This document shows, piece after piece, positions 25,238 to 34,143 of a stretch of 64,000 nucleotides of DNA (the first letter of the stretch is position 1; each line of letters starts with the position of its first letter). Both the position numbers and the translations under genes were made by a program. The DNA comes from Haloplanus litoreus (GTDB lineage: Archaea > Halobacteriota > Halobacteria > Halobacteriales > Haloferacaceae). The notes under the pieces are model-generated. The model saw only the letters and a list, made by a program, of their open reading frames with translations, ran no database searches and was not told where the DNA came from. The stretch lies in the NCBI RefSeq assembly GCF_042677945.1, contig NZ_JBHUDN010000017.1. One strand, given 5' to 3'.

Positions 25238-26254
25238 TTATCCCTGGTTGGATGCGGTCGAAACGTAGCGCACCTCGGGGTCGAGGCGCGGTTGGTCGTT
25301 CGGTCGGACGGCCGGGCGGAAGCGAAGGAGTCGCTGATCCGGGCCCGGCAGCGAGCCTTTGACGAGCGCGTAGGGCCCGTCGACCTCGCCGTAGTTGACG
25401 AAGCCGCCGTCGACGGACGCCTCGTCGCCGTCGCCCATGTCGATCAGGCGCTTGTTGAGTTCCGTCCGCTGGTGGTAGCCCGTCTGCCCCTGCTGGGGGA
25501 CGGTCGAACGCACGCGGGACGGGTTCCACGGGCCGAGGTTGCCGATCCGTCGGCGCCACCCCTGACGGGCGTGTTTGCCCTTCCGCTTCTGGACGCCCCA
25601 GCGCTTGACGGGGCCCTGGGTGCCCTTCCCTTTCGTGATGCCGCTCGCGTCCATGAACTCGCCGGCGCGGAACACGTCGGACATGTCGTGTTCGCCGCCG
25701 TCGGCGAGCAGGCCGAGCGCGAAGTCGACGCGCTCGTCGAGCGACCCGCCGCCGACGCGCGTCTCCATCACGTCTGGCTTTTTCTTCGGGACGTTCGCCA
25801 GTTCGCTCGGCACCGTGTGGGTGATCATCCGCAGGTCGTCGACCGCACCGCTCTCGACGGCCTCTCGGAGCGCGTCGGCGTCGTCCTCGAAGCTGTCTTC
25901 CGCCGGCAGGTCGAGCGTGCGGTCGAGTTCCGGGTGGAACTCGTCGGTCCACACTTCGGTTGCCGGCTTCAGTCCGTACGACGTCTCTTCGTAGGCTCGC
26001 AGGGCGACTGCCCGCATCGGCGGCGTCTCGACGACGGTCACCGGGACCGACTCCTCCATCCCTTCGCGGGGGGAGTTGGCCTCGTCATTGACCATGACGA
26101 CGTGGGTCATTCCGGCCTTGTAGCCGGCGAAACCCTGTAGCGCGGGGGCGCCGTCGTCGTCGGGCCACGAGCGAATACGCGGGACTTCAGTGGTCGCGCG
26201 TTTGCGCGGACCGAATCCCATCGAGCCTTTTCGTGGTCTGCTTGGTTGTGGCAT
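25238..26254 (-). CDS. rpl3: 50S ribosomal protein L3 (uL3)
   Basis: 338 residues. Opens with PQPSRPRKGSMGFGPRKRA, then AGYKAGMTHVVMVND. The W-finger region near the peptidyl-transferase centre (GKGTQGPVKRWGVQKRKGKHARQGWRRRIGNLGPWNP) is complete. First ribosomal gene of the S10 cluster here; four bases after the SPOUT gene. Confidence 0.98.
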   Translation of the reverse strand: MPQPSRPRKGSMGFGPRKRATTEVPRIRSWPDDDGAPALQGFAGYKAGMTHVVMVNDEANSPREGMEESVPVTVVETPPMRAVALRAYEETSYGLKPATEVWTDEFHPELDRTLDLPAEDSFEDDADALREAVESGAVDDLRMITHTVPSELANVPKKKPDVMETRVGGGSLDERVDFALGLLADGGEHDMSDVFRAGEFMDASGITKGKGTQGPVKRWGVQKRKGKHARQGWRRRIGNLGPWNPSRVRSTVPQQGQTGYHQRTELNKRLIDMGDGDEASVDGGFVNYGEVDGPYALVKGSLPGPDQRLLRFRPAVRPNDQPRLDPEVRYVSTASNQG

Positions 26255-26258
26255 GGAT

Positions 26259-27116
26259 TTACTCCGTGAGTGTCAGGGGCGCGAGCGACGCGAACATCGC
26301 CTCCTCCGTTCGCACCGTCTCGCTTCCCTGCCGCGGAATCGTATTCAGCCAGAGGTCGAACCCCGGTCCGGGTTCGACGTCCGTGTCGCCGGCGGCGTCG
26401 TCCGCGGCGGCGACGTCCTCGACTGGGATGTCGAGGATGGCCGGAAGCCCGCGCCCGGGTGCCCCGAAGGCGACGGTCATGTCGCCCTCGGTGCGCCCCA
26501 CGACGTCGGCCAACCGATCGACCGACAGCGACGCCCCGTGGCGGGACGTCCCGATTCGTAGCCCCGCGTCGGGGCGGGCCAGCGCTTCCGACAGGTCCGC
26601 ACGACGGATCTCGAACCCCGGTAGGGGGTCGTCGACGATCCGGGCGCGGACCGGCTCTCTCGAAGAGATCCTGATGGCGACGCGCTCTCCTTCGCTCACC
26701 TCCATCCCGTCGGGGAGGAGGAGGGAGATTGGGTGTTGCAGTGCGCAATTGACCCGAACGCGGCCGTCAGGTCCGACCTCGGTCACGATTCCCTCTTGTA
26801 ACGACCCCGGACGCTCAGGTCCGGAGCCGGTCCGTGACGAGACGCGGAGGGGCGGCAACACGCCGGCGTACTCCAGTTCGTCCCGCGTCCCCCACGCGTC
26901 CTTTCGGAGGTAGGGGGGCGTGGCGGCGTACCGGAGGACGACCTCGACGAACCCGCCTCCCCAGCGCCGTTCGCCGTCCACGTCGTGGAAGACGACCAGC
27001 CGATCCGCCCGAAACACCGTCGCCGCGCGGGCGACGTAACCGAGTTTGCGAGTTGCCTCGCGTTTGTCCTCGGCTTCTCGGACGAGGGAAGACGGCACGA
27101 GCACACTGAGCGTCAT
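26259..27116 (-). CDS. SPOUT-fold putative RNA methyltransferase (DUF171 family)
   Basis: 285 residues. Starts MTLSVLVPSSLVREAEDKRE; the segments RADRLVVFHDVDGERR and ATPPYLRKDAW (substrate-side loop) and the late VAFGAPGRGLPAIL (the knotted SAM-binding loop) fit the archaeal SPOUT family related to human SPOUT1/C9orf114. An OB-like insertion (LQEGIVTEVGPDGRVRVNCAL) lies in the middle. The gene heads the S10 operon in many archaea, consistent with a role in rRNA modification; the target is not known. Promoter probably around CTTTTACC at 27168-27175. Confidence 0.85.
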   Translation of the reverse strand: MTLSVLVPSSLVREAEDKREATRKLGYVARAATVFRADRLVVFHDVDGERRWGGGFVEVVLRYAATPPYLRKDAWGTRDELEYAGVLPPLRVSSRTGSGPERPGSLQEGIVTEVGPDGRVRVNCALQHPISLLLPDGMEVSEGERVAIRISSREPVRARIVDDPLPGFEIRRADLSEALARPDAGLRIGTSRHGASLSVDRLADVVGRTEGDMTVAFGAPGRGLPAILDIPVEDVAAADDAAGDTDVEPGPGFDLWLNTIPRQGSETVRTEEAMFASLAPLTLTE

Positions 27117-27337
27117 GCCGGGCCTTTCCGCGTCACGTCACTAGACTGTGCAACTCGTACCGCATCCTCCGGTAAAAGGGTAGCGAAAAGCAAACTGTCC
27201 TGTGACGGCCTCACACGGCCCGAAACGCCGATTCGTGGGGAGTTCTTCCACGGCAACGACCCCCACGCCGGCACCGAGTTGGCCCGGATTTCGGAACGCT
27301 TAATTATCCGTCCCGGCTTGGTGTGAATGCGAAGGGC

Positions 27338-27408
27338 GCGCTGGTAGTGTAGTGGTATCACGTGACCTTGCCATGGTCACAACCTGGGTTCAAATCCCAG
27401 CCAGCGCA
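27338..27408 (+). tRNA. tRNA-Gly (GCC)
   Basis: 71 bases. Acceptor stem GCGCTGG pairs with CCAGCGC, followed by discriminator A. Anticodon stem TGACC/GGTCA closes the loop TTGCCAT, giving anticodon GCC. The T-arm reads CTGGGTTCAAATCCCAG. No intron and no encoded CCA. An upstream TATA-like TTAATTAT at 27300 fits a tRNA promoter. Confidence 0.97.
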
Positions 27409-27509
27409 TTTTTGCCGAACCCTGCGACCGAGGAGCGGAGCGACGAGTGAGCCGTGAGGGAAAAATCGTCACTGCGGATTTGAAGGAGAGAAACGCGAGC
27501 GTTTCGCGT

Positions 27510-27531
27510 GGTTCAAATTCCCACGAGCGCA
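27510..27531 (+). repeat. tRNA 3'-end-like fragment downstream of tRNA-Gly
   Basis: 22 bases beginning GGTTCAAAT and ending GAGCGCA, matching 18 of 22 bases of the tRNA-Gly 3' end (27387-27408), about 120 bases downstream in the same orientation. It forms its own T-stem (GTGG/CCAC) but lacks the rest of a tRNA. This is what is left after integration and loss of an element at a tRNA 3' end, or of a second tRNA. Confidence 0.55.
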
Positions 27532-27616
27532 TTTTCTCGATTCGACGACGAACGGCGCGAGCGCTCCGCGTAGTCGCCATCGCTGGAGTTCCGACCCGTT
27601 CCGGGGCGGCCGGTGC

Positions 27617-27772
27617 CTATTCGAGCGACTTTGCTCGGTTCTGAAACTCCCCGCCACAGGCCGCACACGTCCCGGGATTCGTGTCGTTCTCGACGATTCG
27701 ACCACACTGCAGGCACTCGTACTCGGACGTCGTCTCGGCCGTACTGTGCTCGACGTCGTGGCTGTGAGGCAT
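27617..27772 (-). CDS. Small rubrerythrin/rubredoxin-like zinc-ribbon protein
   Basis: 51 residues, MPHSHDVEHSTAETTS then CLQCGRIVEN and CAACGGEFQNRAKSLE. Two CxxC knuckles (residues 20-23 and 36-39) form a rubredoxin-like zinc or iron site. This layout matches small haloarchaeal rubrerythrin-like domain proteins. A TATA-like ATTAATA sits about 28 bases upstream (27800-27807), indicating a leaderless transcript. Partner unknown. Confidence 0.75.
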   Translation of the reverse strand: MPHSHDVEHSTAETTSEYECLQCGRIVENDTNPGTCAACGGEFQNRAKSLE

Positions 27773-27799
27773 ATCCTCGGGTTACAGCGCCAGCGTGAA

Positions 27800-27807
27800 G
27801 TATTAAT
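27800..27807 (-). promoter_or_regulatory. TATA box of the rubrerythrin-like gene
   Basis: Minus-strand ATTAATA in an AT-rich island (27800-27840). Its distance to the ATG (about 28 bases) is the one expected for a leaderless haloarchaeal mRNA. A second TA-rich stretch nearby could serve plus-strand transcription. Confidence 0.5.
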
Positions 27808-27839
27808 CGTACTAGGTATATTAATGAGTATAATTGTCA

Positions 27840-28160
27840 CATAGCGTGGGGCTCCCCGCCCCACGGCGTCGCCGGGGGTGTGTCCCGATGCCCGACTCGC
27901 GGGGCATGCCCGCCGATTCGGACGAACGAACGGGCCGGGGCCGCCCCCGAGACGGGGACTGTCTTCGGCGGCGGCGGAGCCCTGCGCGCTCCGGTTCCTC
28001 GCTGCCGGCACCGACGGGGAACGGCTGGTGCAGGGACCCCGACGGGTCGAGCCAGTCGAACTCGCGGTGGCGAGGATCCGGACCGACCGGAGCACGTCTC
28101 GCCCGACGGTCCCACGTACGACTGATCGTTCGCGGGGGTCGTCGCCGCTCTCGCTCGTCC
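27840..28160. other. Intergenic, GC-rich, no supported gene
   Basis: About 320 bases before the lipoprotein promoter. A plus-strand frame contains a somewhat protein-like run (ALRFLAAGTDGERLVQGPRR, around 27985-28045) but no convincing start or family, so it may be a relic. A small GGGGC/GCCCC hairpin lies at 27850-27862. Confidence 0.35.
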
Positions 28161-28170
28161 GCGGTAACGA

Positions 28171-28180
28171 ACCCTTATAC
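28171..28180 (+). promoter_or_regulatory. TATA box of the lipoprotein gene
   Basis: ACCCTTATAC, centred 27 bases upstream of the ATG at 28204: classic leaderless arrangement. Confidence 0.55.
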
Positions 28181-28203
28181 CGATCACTCTCCCAACTGAG
28201 GGC

Positions 28204-28761
28204 ATGGATCGGCGTGCGTTTCTGGTGGCTGCGGGAGCGGGACTGGCCGGCTGTGGGTCGACGACCTCTCCCGACGGCGAGTCGGAACGGACGGCGACGG
28301 GGACGGCGACACCGACATCCACGGCGACGCCGACGCCGGTGGAGACGGCGACGCCAACGCGCACGCCGCCAGAGCGTCGGTATCTGCCGCAGTTGCTGGA
28401 CGTAGCACTCGTCTCCACCTGGTCGGAACCCGGCGACCTGGCGGCGAAACGGATCGATCAGGTGCGGCGTGGCCAGCCCGCCGTCGTCGCGTTTCGGTAC
28501 CGCCTTCGCGTCCCCGAGGGGACGATCAACCTCAAGGAGGGCGTCGACGTGACTACCGACGACGAACTGGTCGTCCGACGCTTTCGGGACGTCGACCGCA
28601 CCGTCGACTCGGCCGGACTCTACACGTGGGAGGACGCGATGACGTTCGAGACGGCCGAGTGGCCGACGGGGTCGCTGACGGCGTCGGTGGCCGTGGGCGA
28701 ACTCCAGTTGCACCGGACCTCGGACTCCGTGGCGACGACGTTCGAACTCGTCCCGGCCTGA
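28204..28761 (+). CDS. Haloarchaeal secreted lipoprotein of unknown function
   Basis: 185 residues. The N-terminus MDRRAFLVAAGAGLAGC has a twin-arginine motif, a short hydrophobic stretch and a lipobox (LAGC), so export by Tat and lipid anchoring are expected. A Thr/Pro-rich linker (residues ~28-57) leads to a beta-rich domain (VVAFRYRLRVPEGTINLKEG ... LTASVAVGELQLHRTSDSV). No enzymatic motif is seen. Monocistronic. Confidence 0.75.
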   Translation: MDRRAFLVAAGAGLAGCGSTTSPDGESERTATGTATPTSTATPTPVETATPTRTPPERRYLPQLLDVALVSTWSEPGDLAAKRIDQVRRGQPAVVAFRYRLRVPEGTINLKEGVDVTTDDELVVRRFRDVDRTVDSAGLYTWEDAMTFETAEWPTGSLTASVAVGELQLHRTSDSVATTFELVPA

Positions 28762-28934
28762 CCGGAACCGGAATCGCGTTCACCGCCGACCGTTCGATAG
28801 CGACGGTCGCGTCGTGTCGCCGGGAGACGACTGACGGCGTCGAACGCCTCACAGTCGACATCCGATCCCGAGCGGTCACGGTCGGCGACCGAAAAAGACG
28901 GATTTATCAATAGCCGTCCCATCCTCGAAAATGC

Positions 28935-29009
28935 GCTCGGTTGGTGTAGTCCGGCCAATCATGTTGGCCTTTCGAGCCGACGACCAGGGTTCAAATCCCT
29001 GACCGAGCA
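28935..29009 (+). tRNA. tRNA-Glu (TTC)
   Basis: 75 bases. Acceptor GCTCGGT pairs with ACCGAGC, discriminator A. The anticodon stem TTGGC/GCCGA holds the loop CTTTCGA, anticodon TTC. The T-arm CAGGGTTCAAATCCCTG is canonical. A TATA-like GATTTATCAA at 28901-28910 lies at promoter distance. Confidence 0.97.
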
Positions 29010-29089
29010 TGGTTCTGAACGAACGGAGTGAGTGAAGAAGCACGTACCGTGACGGGATTCGAATCAGGGAGCGGCTTTGCCGCGACCGT

Positions 29090-29111
29090 GGTTCAAATCC
29101 CTGACCGAGCA
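29090..29111 (+). repeat. Exact copy of the tRNA-Glu 3' end (att-like direct repeat)
   Basis: 22 bases identical to tRNA-Glu positions 28988-29009, starting GGTTCAAATCC and ending GACCGAGCA, 102 bases downstream in the same orientation. Between the two copies lies a degenerate inverted version (GACGGGATTCGAATCAGGG). Such duplications are left by tyrosine integrases that target tRNA 3' ends. No element remains between them. Confidence 0.8.
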
Positions 29112-29338
29112 CTTCTGCGATGCGTCACCCCGTGACGCGAGCGAACGCGCGACGGGGGGATTCGAAACGCGCAGCGAGGAGGGGTCGATCCCGGTGGGCC
29201 TGAAACGCCCCGCCGACCGTTCGATCCCGCCGCCGGTCGAGCGCGAACCCCGCTCCGTCGCCTCCTGTTGTGCTCCCCGTTCGCCCCGAATTTGTATCGA
29301 CAGATACTGTTTTCGTCCGCCGGAGCAACTGTCGACTG

Positions 29339-30052
29339 ATGAGTGATACCGAACCACATTCCGGGTCACGGAAGCCCGTGGAGGTCAGGTTCGCCGTCCC
29401 CGATCCGACCTATCCGTTCATCGGGATCACACAGGAGGAGGACTGTCGGGTGGAACTCGAGCGAATGCTCCCGCGGGGGCCGGGTACCTACGCGGAGTTC
29501 TTTAGCGTGATCGGTGCCGACGCCGACCGCGTTCTAGAACTCGCCCGGTCGAACGACCTCGTCGAACCCCATCTCGTCTCTCGGTACGAGTCCGGAGGGC
29601 TGTTCGAGTTCATCGTCTCGGGGGGCTGTCCCGCGCGCCAACTGGCGGAGCTGGGTGCCATTCCTCAGGACGTGGTGAGCGAGGACGGGCAGGGACGTAT
29701 CGTCGTCGACATCCCCGCCGAGAGGGACGCACCCGAGATCGTCGACGCCTTTCTCGACGATCACCCGACGGCGAATCTGGTCGCCAAACGGACGAACGAG
29801 CATCCGGACCCGTTGCTCACGACGGAAGCACTACAGATGGCCGTCGACGACCGACTCACCGCCCGACAGCAGGATATCCTGTTCACCGCCTACGAAGCCG
29901 GCTACTACGAACGGCCGAGCGAGACGACCTGCGAGGAACTCGCGACCGAGTTCGGTATCAGCCCCGCGACGCTGTCACAACACCTCCGAGTGGCCGAACG
30001 CAAACTCCTCGCCATCGTCGTCGAGGACAACGTCGTCTCCCCTTCGTCCTGA
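29339..30052 (+). CDS. Bat-type helix-turn-helix transcriptional regulator (HTH-10)
   Basis: 237 residues from the ATG of MSDTEPHSGSRK; longer starts are unlikely. The C-terminal third is the HTH-10 domain typical of bacterio-opsin-activator-like regulators: LTARQQDILFTAYEAGYYERPSE, then ATEFGISPATLSQHLRVAERKLL. The N-terminal part is a ligand-sensing-like domain (VPDPTYPFIG ... LVSRYESGGLFEFIVSG) with no recognised ligand. Probably controls unlinked genes. Confidence 0.85.
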   Translation: MSDTEPHSGSRKPVEVRFAVPDPTYPFIGITQEEDCRVELERMLPRGPGTYAEFFSVIGADADRVLELARSNDLVEPHLVSRYESGGLFEFIVSGGCPARQLAELGAIPQDVVSEDGQGRIVVDIPAERDAPEIVDAFLDDHPTANLVAKRTNEHPDPLLTTEALQMAVDDRLTARQQDILFTAYEAGYYERPSETTCEELATEFGISPATLSQHLRVAERKLLAIVVEDNVVSPSS

Positions 30053-30236
30053 GTTCGTCCCGGTCCCCGTGTCGACTGCCCCGTCGTGTCGGTTGGCGCT
30101 CCCGACGGTCAAGGAGTGACTTTATCAACTGAACGAACAGTAGGACGTACGTGCATGCGGCCGGTCCCCACTGAGGGCGCGAACCGCACTCGGGGGCGCT
30201 CGCTCGATGCCGCTCGCTCGTCTCTCGGATCAACAC

Positions 30237-30821
30237 ATGTCCGCACAAGAATCTCGTCGTCGTGAACGCTCACAGCCCGATGGACTGTCGAAAGACACCA
30301 TCTTCTCGATGCTGAGCAATCAGCGTCGGCGGTACGTGCTCTACCACCTGGGTCGGACTCGGGAGACGGTGTCGCTTCGGGACCTCGCCGAACGGATCGC
30401 TGCTTGGGAGAACGACGTCCCGATCTCGGAGTTGAACTACAAACAGCGAAAGCGCGTCTACACGTCGTTGCACCAGACACACTTGCCCAAACTCGACGAG
30501 GCGGACATCGTCGACTACGACCGTGACCGTGGAACGATCACCCTGGCCGATCGGGCGGCCGAACTCGACGGCTATCTGGAGGTAGTCGGGGAACACGACC
30601 TGCCGTGGTGTGACTTCTATCTCGGTCTCTCTGCGGTGGCGCTCATCGCTCTCCTGGCGACGTGGCTGAATCTGTTTCCCTTCTCGCTGCTCCCGAATCT
30701 CGTTCTCGCCGGCGTGATCGTCGTACTCTTTGCGGTCGCCGCCGGGGCCAACTCGTATCTCGCGCGTCGGAATCGGATCGGTGGCAGCAACGCACCCCTC
30801 GCCGGCCCCGACGAGGATTAG
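30237..30821 (+). CDS. DUF7344-type winged-helix protein with C-terminal membrane anchor
   Basis: 194 residues from the ATG of MSAQESRRRE. The N-terminal ~100 residues form a winged helix (IFSMLSNQRRRYVLYHLGR, VSLRDLAERIAAWEN, KRVYTSLHQTHLPKLDEADIVDYDR), the DUF7344 pattern common in haloarchaea. Two transmembrane helices follow (FYLGLSAVALIALLATWL and LVLAGVIVVLFAVAAGA). A membrane-tethered transcription regulator is inferred. Its stop overlaps the convergent spoVR stop by four bases. Confidence 0.75.
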   Translation: MSAQESRRRERSQPDGLSKDTIFSMLSNQRRRYVLYHLGRTRETVSLRDLAERIAAWENDVPISELNYKQRKRVYTSLHQTHLPKLDEADIVDYDRDRGTITLADRAAELDGYLEVVGEHDLPWCDFYLGLSAVALIALLATWLNLFPFSLLPNLVLAGVIVVLFAVAAGANSYLARRNRIGGSNAPLAGPDED

Positions 30822-32824
30822 GTCAGCCAGTCCTCCGGTTTCGTGTCGTAGTCGATGTCGTTGGCGGCGATCCGTTCTTCGAGGTCCGGTTCCAGTTCGT
30901 GCGTCTCGAAGCGGGTCCCGTCGTATCGGATGCGCTTGCCCACCTCCGTCGGCGTCGGTTCACGGTTGCGCCGGCGGGCAATCTCCAGTTCGTGTTCGTC
31001 GTACTCCTTGACGATGGTCATCAGGTTGACTGGCCGTCCCCACAGGTCGTAGGTGCGTTCGAGCACGCGCTTTGCCTGTTCGACGTCGAGGCTGATCCCG
31101 TTGTACTGGTGACCGAGCAACAGCTCGTTCCGGTTGTCGAAGTTGCCGTCGTAGACGGCGACGGTCGGTTTCCCGAAGTTGGTGAACTGCAGGAGGAGTT
31201 TCTTCTTCACGTCGTCGGGGTCGCCGGAGGCGACGCGGAAGTCGCCGGTCGCCTGCGAGAACTCGTAGGTGAAGTAGTCGTTCTCGGTGACGAACTCCTC
31301 GGAGAGGAACGCGTCGATGAAGGTCACGTCGTTGTGGCTCTCCCGGAGTTCCCGCATCCGCCGCCAGCCGGCGCCGTAGTCTACGTCCGTCAGGGCCTCC
31401 GCGACGGTGTCGTACTTCGCGTCGTCGAACATGTACCGCGCCAGGCGTTCGAGCTCCGACCGCCGGATGCGACGGAGGAATCCGCGGTTCTGAGGTTTGC
31501 ACAGCGAGAAGTGCCGTTCGGCCAGGCCCGCGGTCGTGAGCACCTTCCACGGGTAGCGCTCTACGTCCACCTCGCCAGCGCGTGCCCGTTCGAGGGTGTC
31601 GGCGTCGACCCGGGGGTCCGCGGGGTCGAGATCCGAAAGTGTCTCCGGTGTGACGGTGGCGATGGCCGGATCGGGCGCCAGCAGGTCGGCCACCTCGTCG
31701 AAGTCGACCACGTCGTGGAAGTTCCGCCACGTGATCCCCTCGACTCGCAGGAGTCGATCGGCCACCGCCCGCCGGTTGGTCACGTTCTCGACGTACTCCC
31801 AGAGTTCCTTGCCGAGTTTGTAGGGGTTGAGTCCGGGTGAGCCGAGGACGCGGGCCATGTGGTCGGCGTACGTGACGAACTCGTCGGTGCCGGCGAAGTT
31901 CTCGTCGCTCATCATCAGCGACTCCCAGAAGCTGGCCCACCCCTCGTTCATCACCTTCGTCATCTTCTGGCCCGCGAAGTAGTACGACTCCGTCCGGAGG
32001 ATGTCGAGGACGTCCTTCTGCCACGGGTCGAACTCCGTCGCTTTGCCCGACTCCCCGTCGAACTGCTGCCCGTGTTCCCGGAGGTACGCCAGCACGTCCT
32101 TGTGTGGCTCCTCGAGGCGTGCCGCCGCCCGCTCCGACTCGGCGAGTTCGTCCAGCCACTCCTCGTCGAAGGCCTGCCGGCGGACGTCCTCCGAGACGCC
32201 GAGTTCGTCGAGTCGCTCGCGCAGGTCAGCGGGGGCGTCGCGCTCCCGCCGCTGGTCGGCCCGCGCGAAGGCGCGGTGCTGGTCGATGGTGTCCTCCAGG
32301 CAGAGAACGGCGTCGATGAATCGCTCCACCTCGTCGCGGTCGATTTCGGGGTCCTCGACGTAGCCCGTGACTATTTCCGCGTGTCGTTCGAGCATGGCTG
32401 CGGCGTCTAGGGCCGCGCGCTCGTCGCCTTGGCCGTCGCCGAACAGGCCGAACCACTCGTTGTTGGCGAAGAAGTCGGCGTGGGCCTCGACGTGCGTGAT
32501 AACCGCCTTCTGGTCGGCCAGCGAGTTCGACTCCTGGAGGAAGGCGTGCGAGGGGTTGTCGTTGTTGACGATTTCGAAGGCCTTGCCCATGCCGAACTGG
32601 TCCTGTTTCTGCTGTCGGTCGTAGGCCATCCCCCAGCGCCAGTGGGGGTAGCGCCGCTGGAACCCGCCGTAGGCGATGAGTTCGTTCATCTCGTCGTGGT
32701 CGACGATCCAGTAGTTGACCGGGTACGGGTCGAGTCCGAGTTTCCGGGCCAGTTCCGCGGCCTCCTCGACCGGTTCGGTGAGTCGGGTCGCTTCCTTCCG
32801 TGCGTCGATGCGGTCGTCTCTCAT
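30818..32824 (-). CDS. SpoVR family protein
   Basis: 668 residues. Strong family features: DPYPVNYWIVDHDEMNELIAYGGF near the start, RYPHWRWGMAYDRQQ, the Asn/Glu-rich EIVNNDNPSHAFLQESN and the repeated VEAHADFFANN. The C-terminal part holds TFIDAFLSEEFVTENDYFTY. SpoVR/YcgB proteins accompany PrkA and YeaH in stress regulons of bacteria and archaea; the biochemical role is not known. Last gene of the four-gene operon; ATGA overlap with yeaH. Confidence 0.93.
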   Translation of the reverse strand: MRDDRIDARKEATRLTEPVEEAAELARKLGLDPYPVNYWIVDHDEMNELIAYGGFQRRYPHWRWGMAYDRQQKQDQFGMGKAFEIVNNDNPSHAFLQESNSLADQKAVITHVEAHADFFANNEWFGLFGDGQGDERAALDAAAMLERHAEIVTGYVEDPEIDRDEVERFIDAVLCLEDTIDQHRAFARADQRRERDAPADLRERLDELGVSEDVRRQAFDEEWLDELAESERAAARLEEPHKDVLAYLREHGQQFDGESGKATEFDPWQKDVLDILRTESYYFAGQKMTKVMNEGWASFWESLMMSDENFAGTDEFVTYADHMARVLGSPGLNPYKLGKELWEYVENVTNRRAVADRLLRVEGITWRNFHDVVDFDEVADLLAPDPAIATVTPETLSDLDPADPRVDADTLERARAGEVDVERYPWKVLTTAGLAERHFSLCKPQNRGFLRRIRRSELERLARYMFDDAKYDTVAEALTDVDYGAGWRRMRELRESHNDVTFIDAFLSEEFVTENDYFTYEFSQATGDFRVASGDPDDVKKKLLLQFTNFGKPTVAVYDGNFDNRNELLLGHQYNGISLDVEQAKRVLERTYDLWGRPVNLMTIVKEYDEHELEIARRRNREPTPTEVGKRIRYDGTRFETHELEPDLEERIAANDIDYDTKPEDWLT

Positions 32825-34143
32825 TGATCCTCCGTACTCAGGATGTCGTAGATGGCGTCGGTCACGTCAGCGGGGTCGGAGACGTAGGCAACGACGACGC
32901 CCTCGCGGTCCTCGAAGGCGCGTTCCACCTCCTCGGCGTGAGTGGCGTTGATCGCCGTCCCTCCGGGCTGTGTCTCCACGTAGGCGTGGAGGTTCGCCGG
33001 GATGTCGGCCATCAGCGGCACGACGTTCTCCCGGGTGTCGTTGCTGGAGTTCTCCGAGTCGCCGGCGGCGAAGACGTAGCGGTTCCACTCCGACCAGGGG
33101 TACCGCTCGTTCAGGACCTCCGCGGCGAGTTCGTAGGCCGAGGAGATGCGGGTGCCACCGCCAGAACGGATCCCGAAGAAGTCCTCGCGGTCCACCTCCC
33201 ACGCCTCGGCGTCGTGGGCGATGTAGACGAACTCCGCCCGGTCGTACTTGCCGGTGAGATACCAGTCCAGCGGCGTGAACGTCCGCTCGACGAGTTCGCG
33301 TTTCTGCTCGCGCATGCTCCCCGACACGTCGCGGATGTTCACCACCACGACGTTTTTCTCCGTCTTCTCGATCACCTCGGGGTGGCGGTAGCGTTCGTCC
33401 TCGCGGCGGAAGGGTACCTGACGGAGGCCGTCGCGGCGGATGCGCTGGAGCGTGGTGGTGCGCTCGACGTTCTCGACCATCTCCTCGAAGCTCTCCCAGC
33501 GGCCACGCTCCGCCTCCGGGATGTCGTCCCACCGGTCTTCGATCCAGGCCCGGGAGACGAGGACGTTCTCCTCGCGACACCACCGGAACACGTCGCCCGG
33601 CGTGGCCCCGGCGACCCGCATCGCCTCGCGGACGAACTCCTCGTCGAAGTCCATCGCCAACTTTCGTTTCAGCCCCTGTTTGAACAGGCGCTCGAAGTCG
33701 AGGGTGCTGTTCGGCCCCGCCCGCGTCAGTTCCGTGAAGTCGCCTTCCACTTCCTCGACTACCTCCTTGCCTTTCGGCTCCAGGTCGAGACCGAGTTCCT
33801 CGTCGAGTTCCTCGGCGAACTCCTCGGGGTCCATCTCGTAGTACTCGTGGTCGGTGCCCTCCTCACCGGGGTCGCCGTCCTCGTCGCCGTCCGCGTCGCC
33901 GTCGCCGGGTTGGGGCGGGCCGACCGGCTGACCCACGTCGGGCGTGCCGTCCTGCCCCTGCCCGACGCCCCCGCGGTCACGGGGGTCGTAGGCGAACTCC
34001 GGAAGGTCGACGACCTTGATGGGCACTCGGATGCTGTCCGGGCCGCTCCCGCCGAGGTCGCCGTAGCGGATGAACTCCTCCAGGTCCTCGCGGCGTCGCT
34101 CGCCGACCTCCCGGAAGCGGTCGAGATCCTCCCTCAGTCCCAT
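32821..34143 (-). CDS. YeaH/YhbH family (DUF444) VWA-like protein
   Basis: 440 residues from the ATG of MGLREDLDRFREVGERR. The middle carries an acidic Gly/Asp linker; the C-terminal half is a von Willebrand A-like domain with a degenerate MIDAS (VVVVNIRDVSGSMREQKR, DVSGSM matching DxSxS) and later GGGTRISSAYELA. DUF444 proteins act with the PrkA kinase in the YeaG-YeaH system. Overlaps prkA paralogue 1 by ten bases. Confidence 0.92.
   Translation of the reverse strand: MGLREDLDRFREVGERRREDLEEFIRYGDLGGSGPDSIRVPIKVVDLPEFAYDPRDRGGVGQGQDGTPDVGQPVGPPQPGDGDADGDEDGDPGEEGTDHEYYEMDPEEFAEELDEELGLDLEPKGKEVVEEVEGDFTELTRAGPNSTLDFERLFKQGLKRKLAMDFDEEFVREAMRVAGATPGDVFRWCREENVLVSRAWIEDRWDDIPEAERGRWESFEEMVENVERTTTLQRIRRDGLRQVPFRREDERYRHPEVIEKTEKNVVVVNIRDVSGSMREQKRELVERTFTPLDWYLTGKYDRAEFVYIAHDAEAWEVDREDFFGIRSGGGTRISSAYELAAEVLNERYPWSEWNRYVFAAGDSENSSNDTRENVVPLMADIPANLHAYVETQPGGTAINATHAEEVERAFEDREGVVVAYVSDPADVTDAIYDILSTEDQ

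Noticed and set aside
27504..27532. Possible second complete tRNA after tRNA-Gly
   Set aside because: Only the T-arm and 3' acceptor strand can be formed; no anticodon arm or 5' acceptor.
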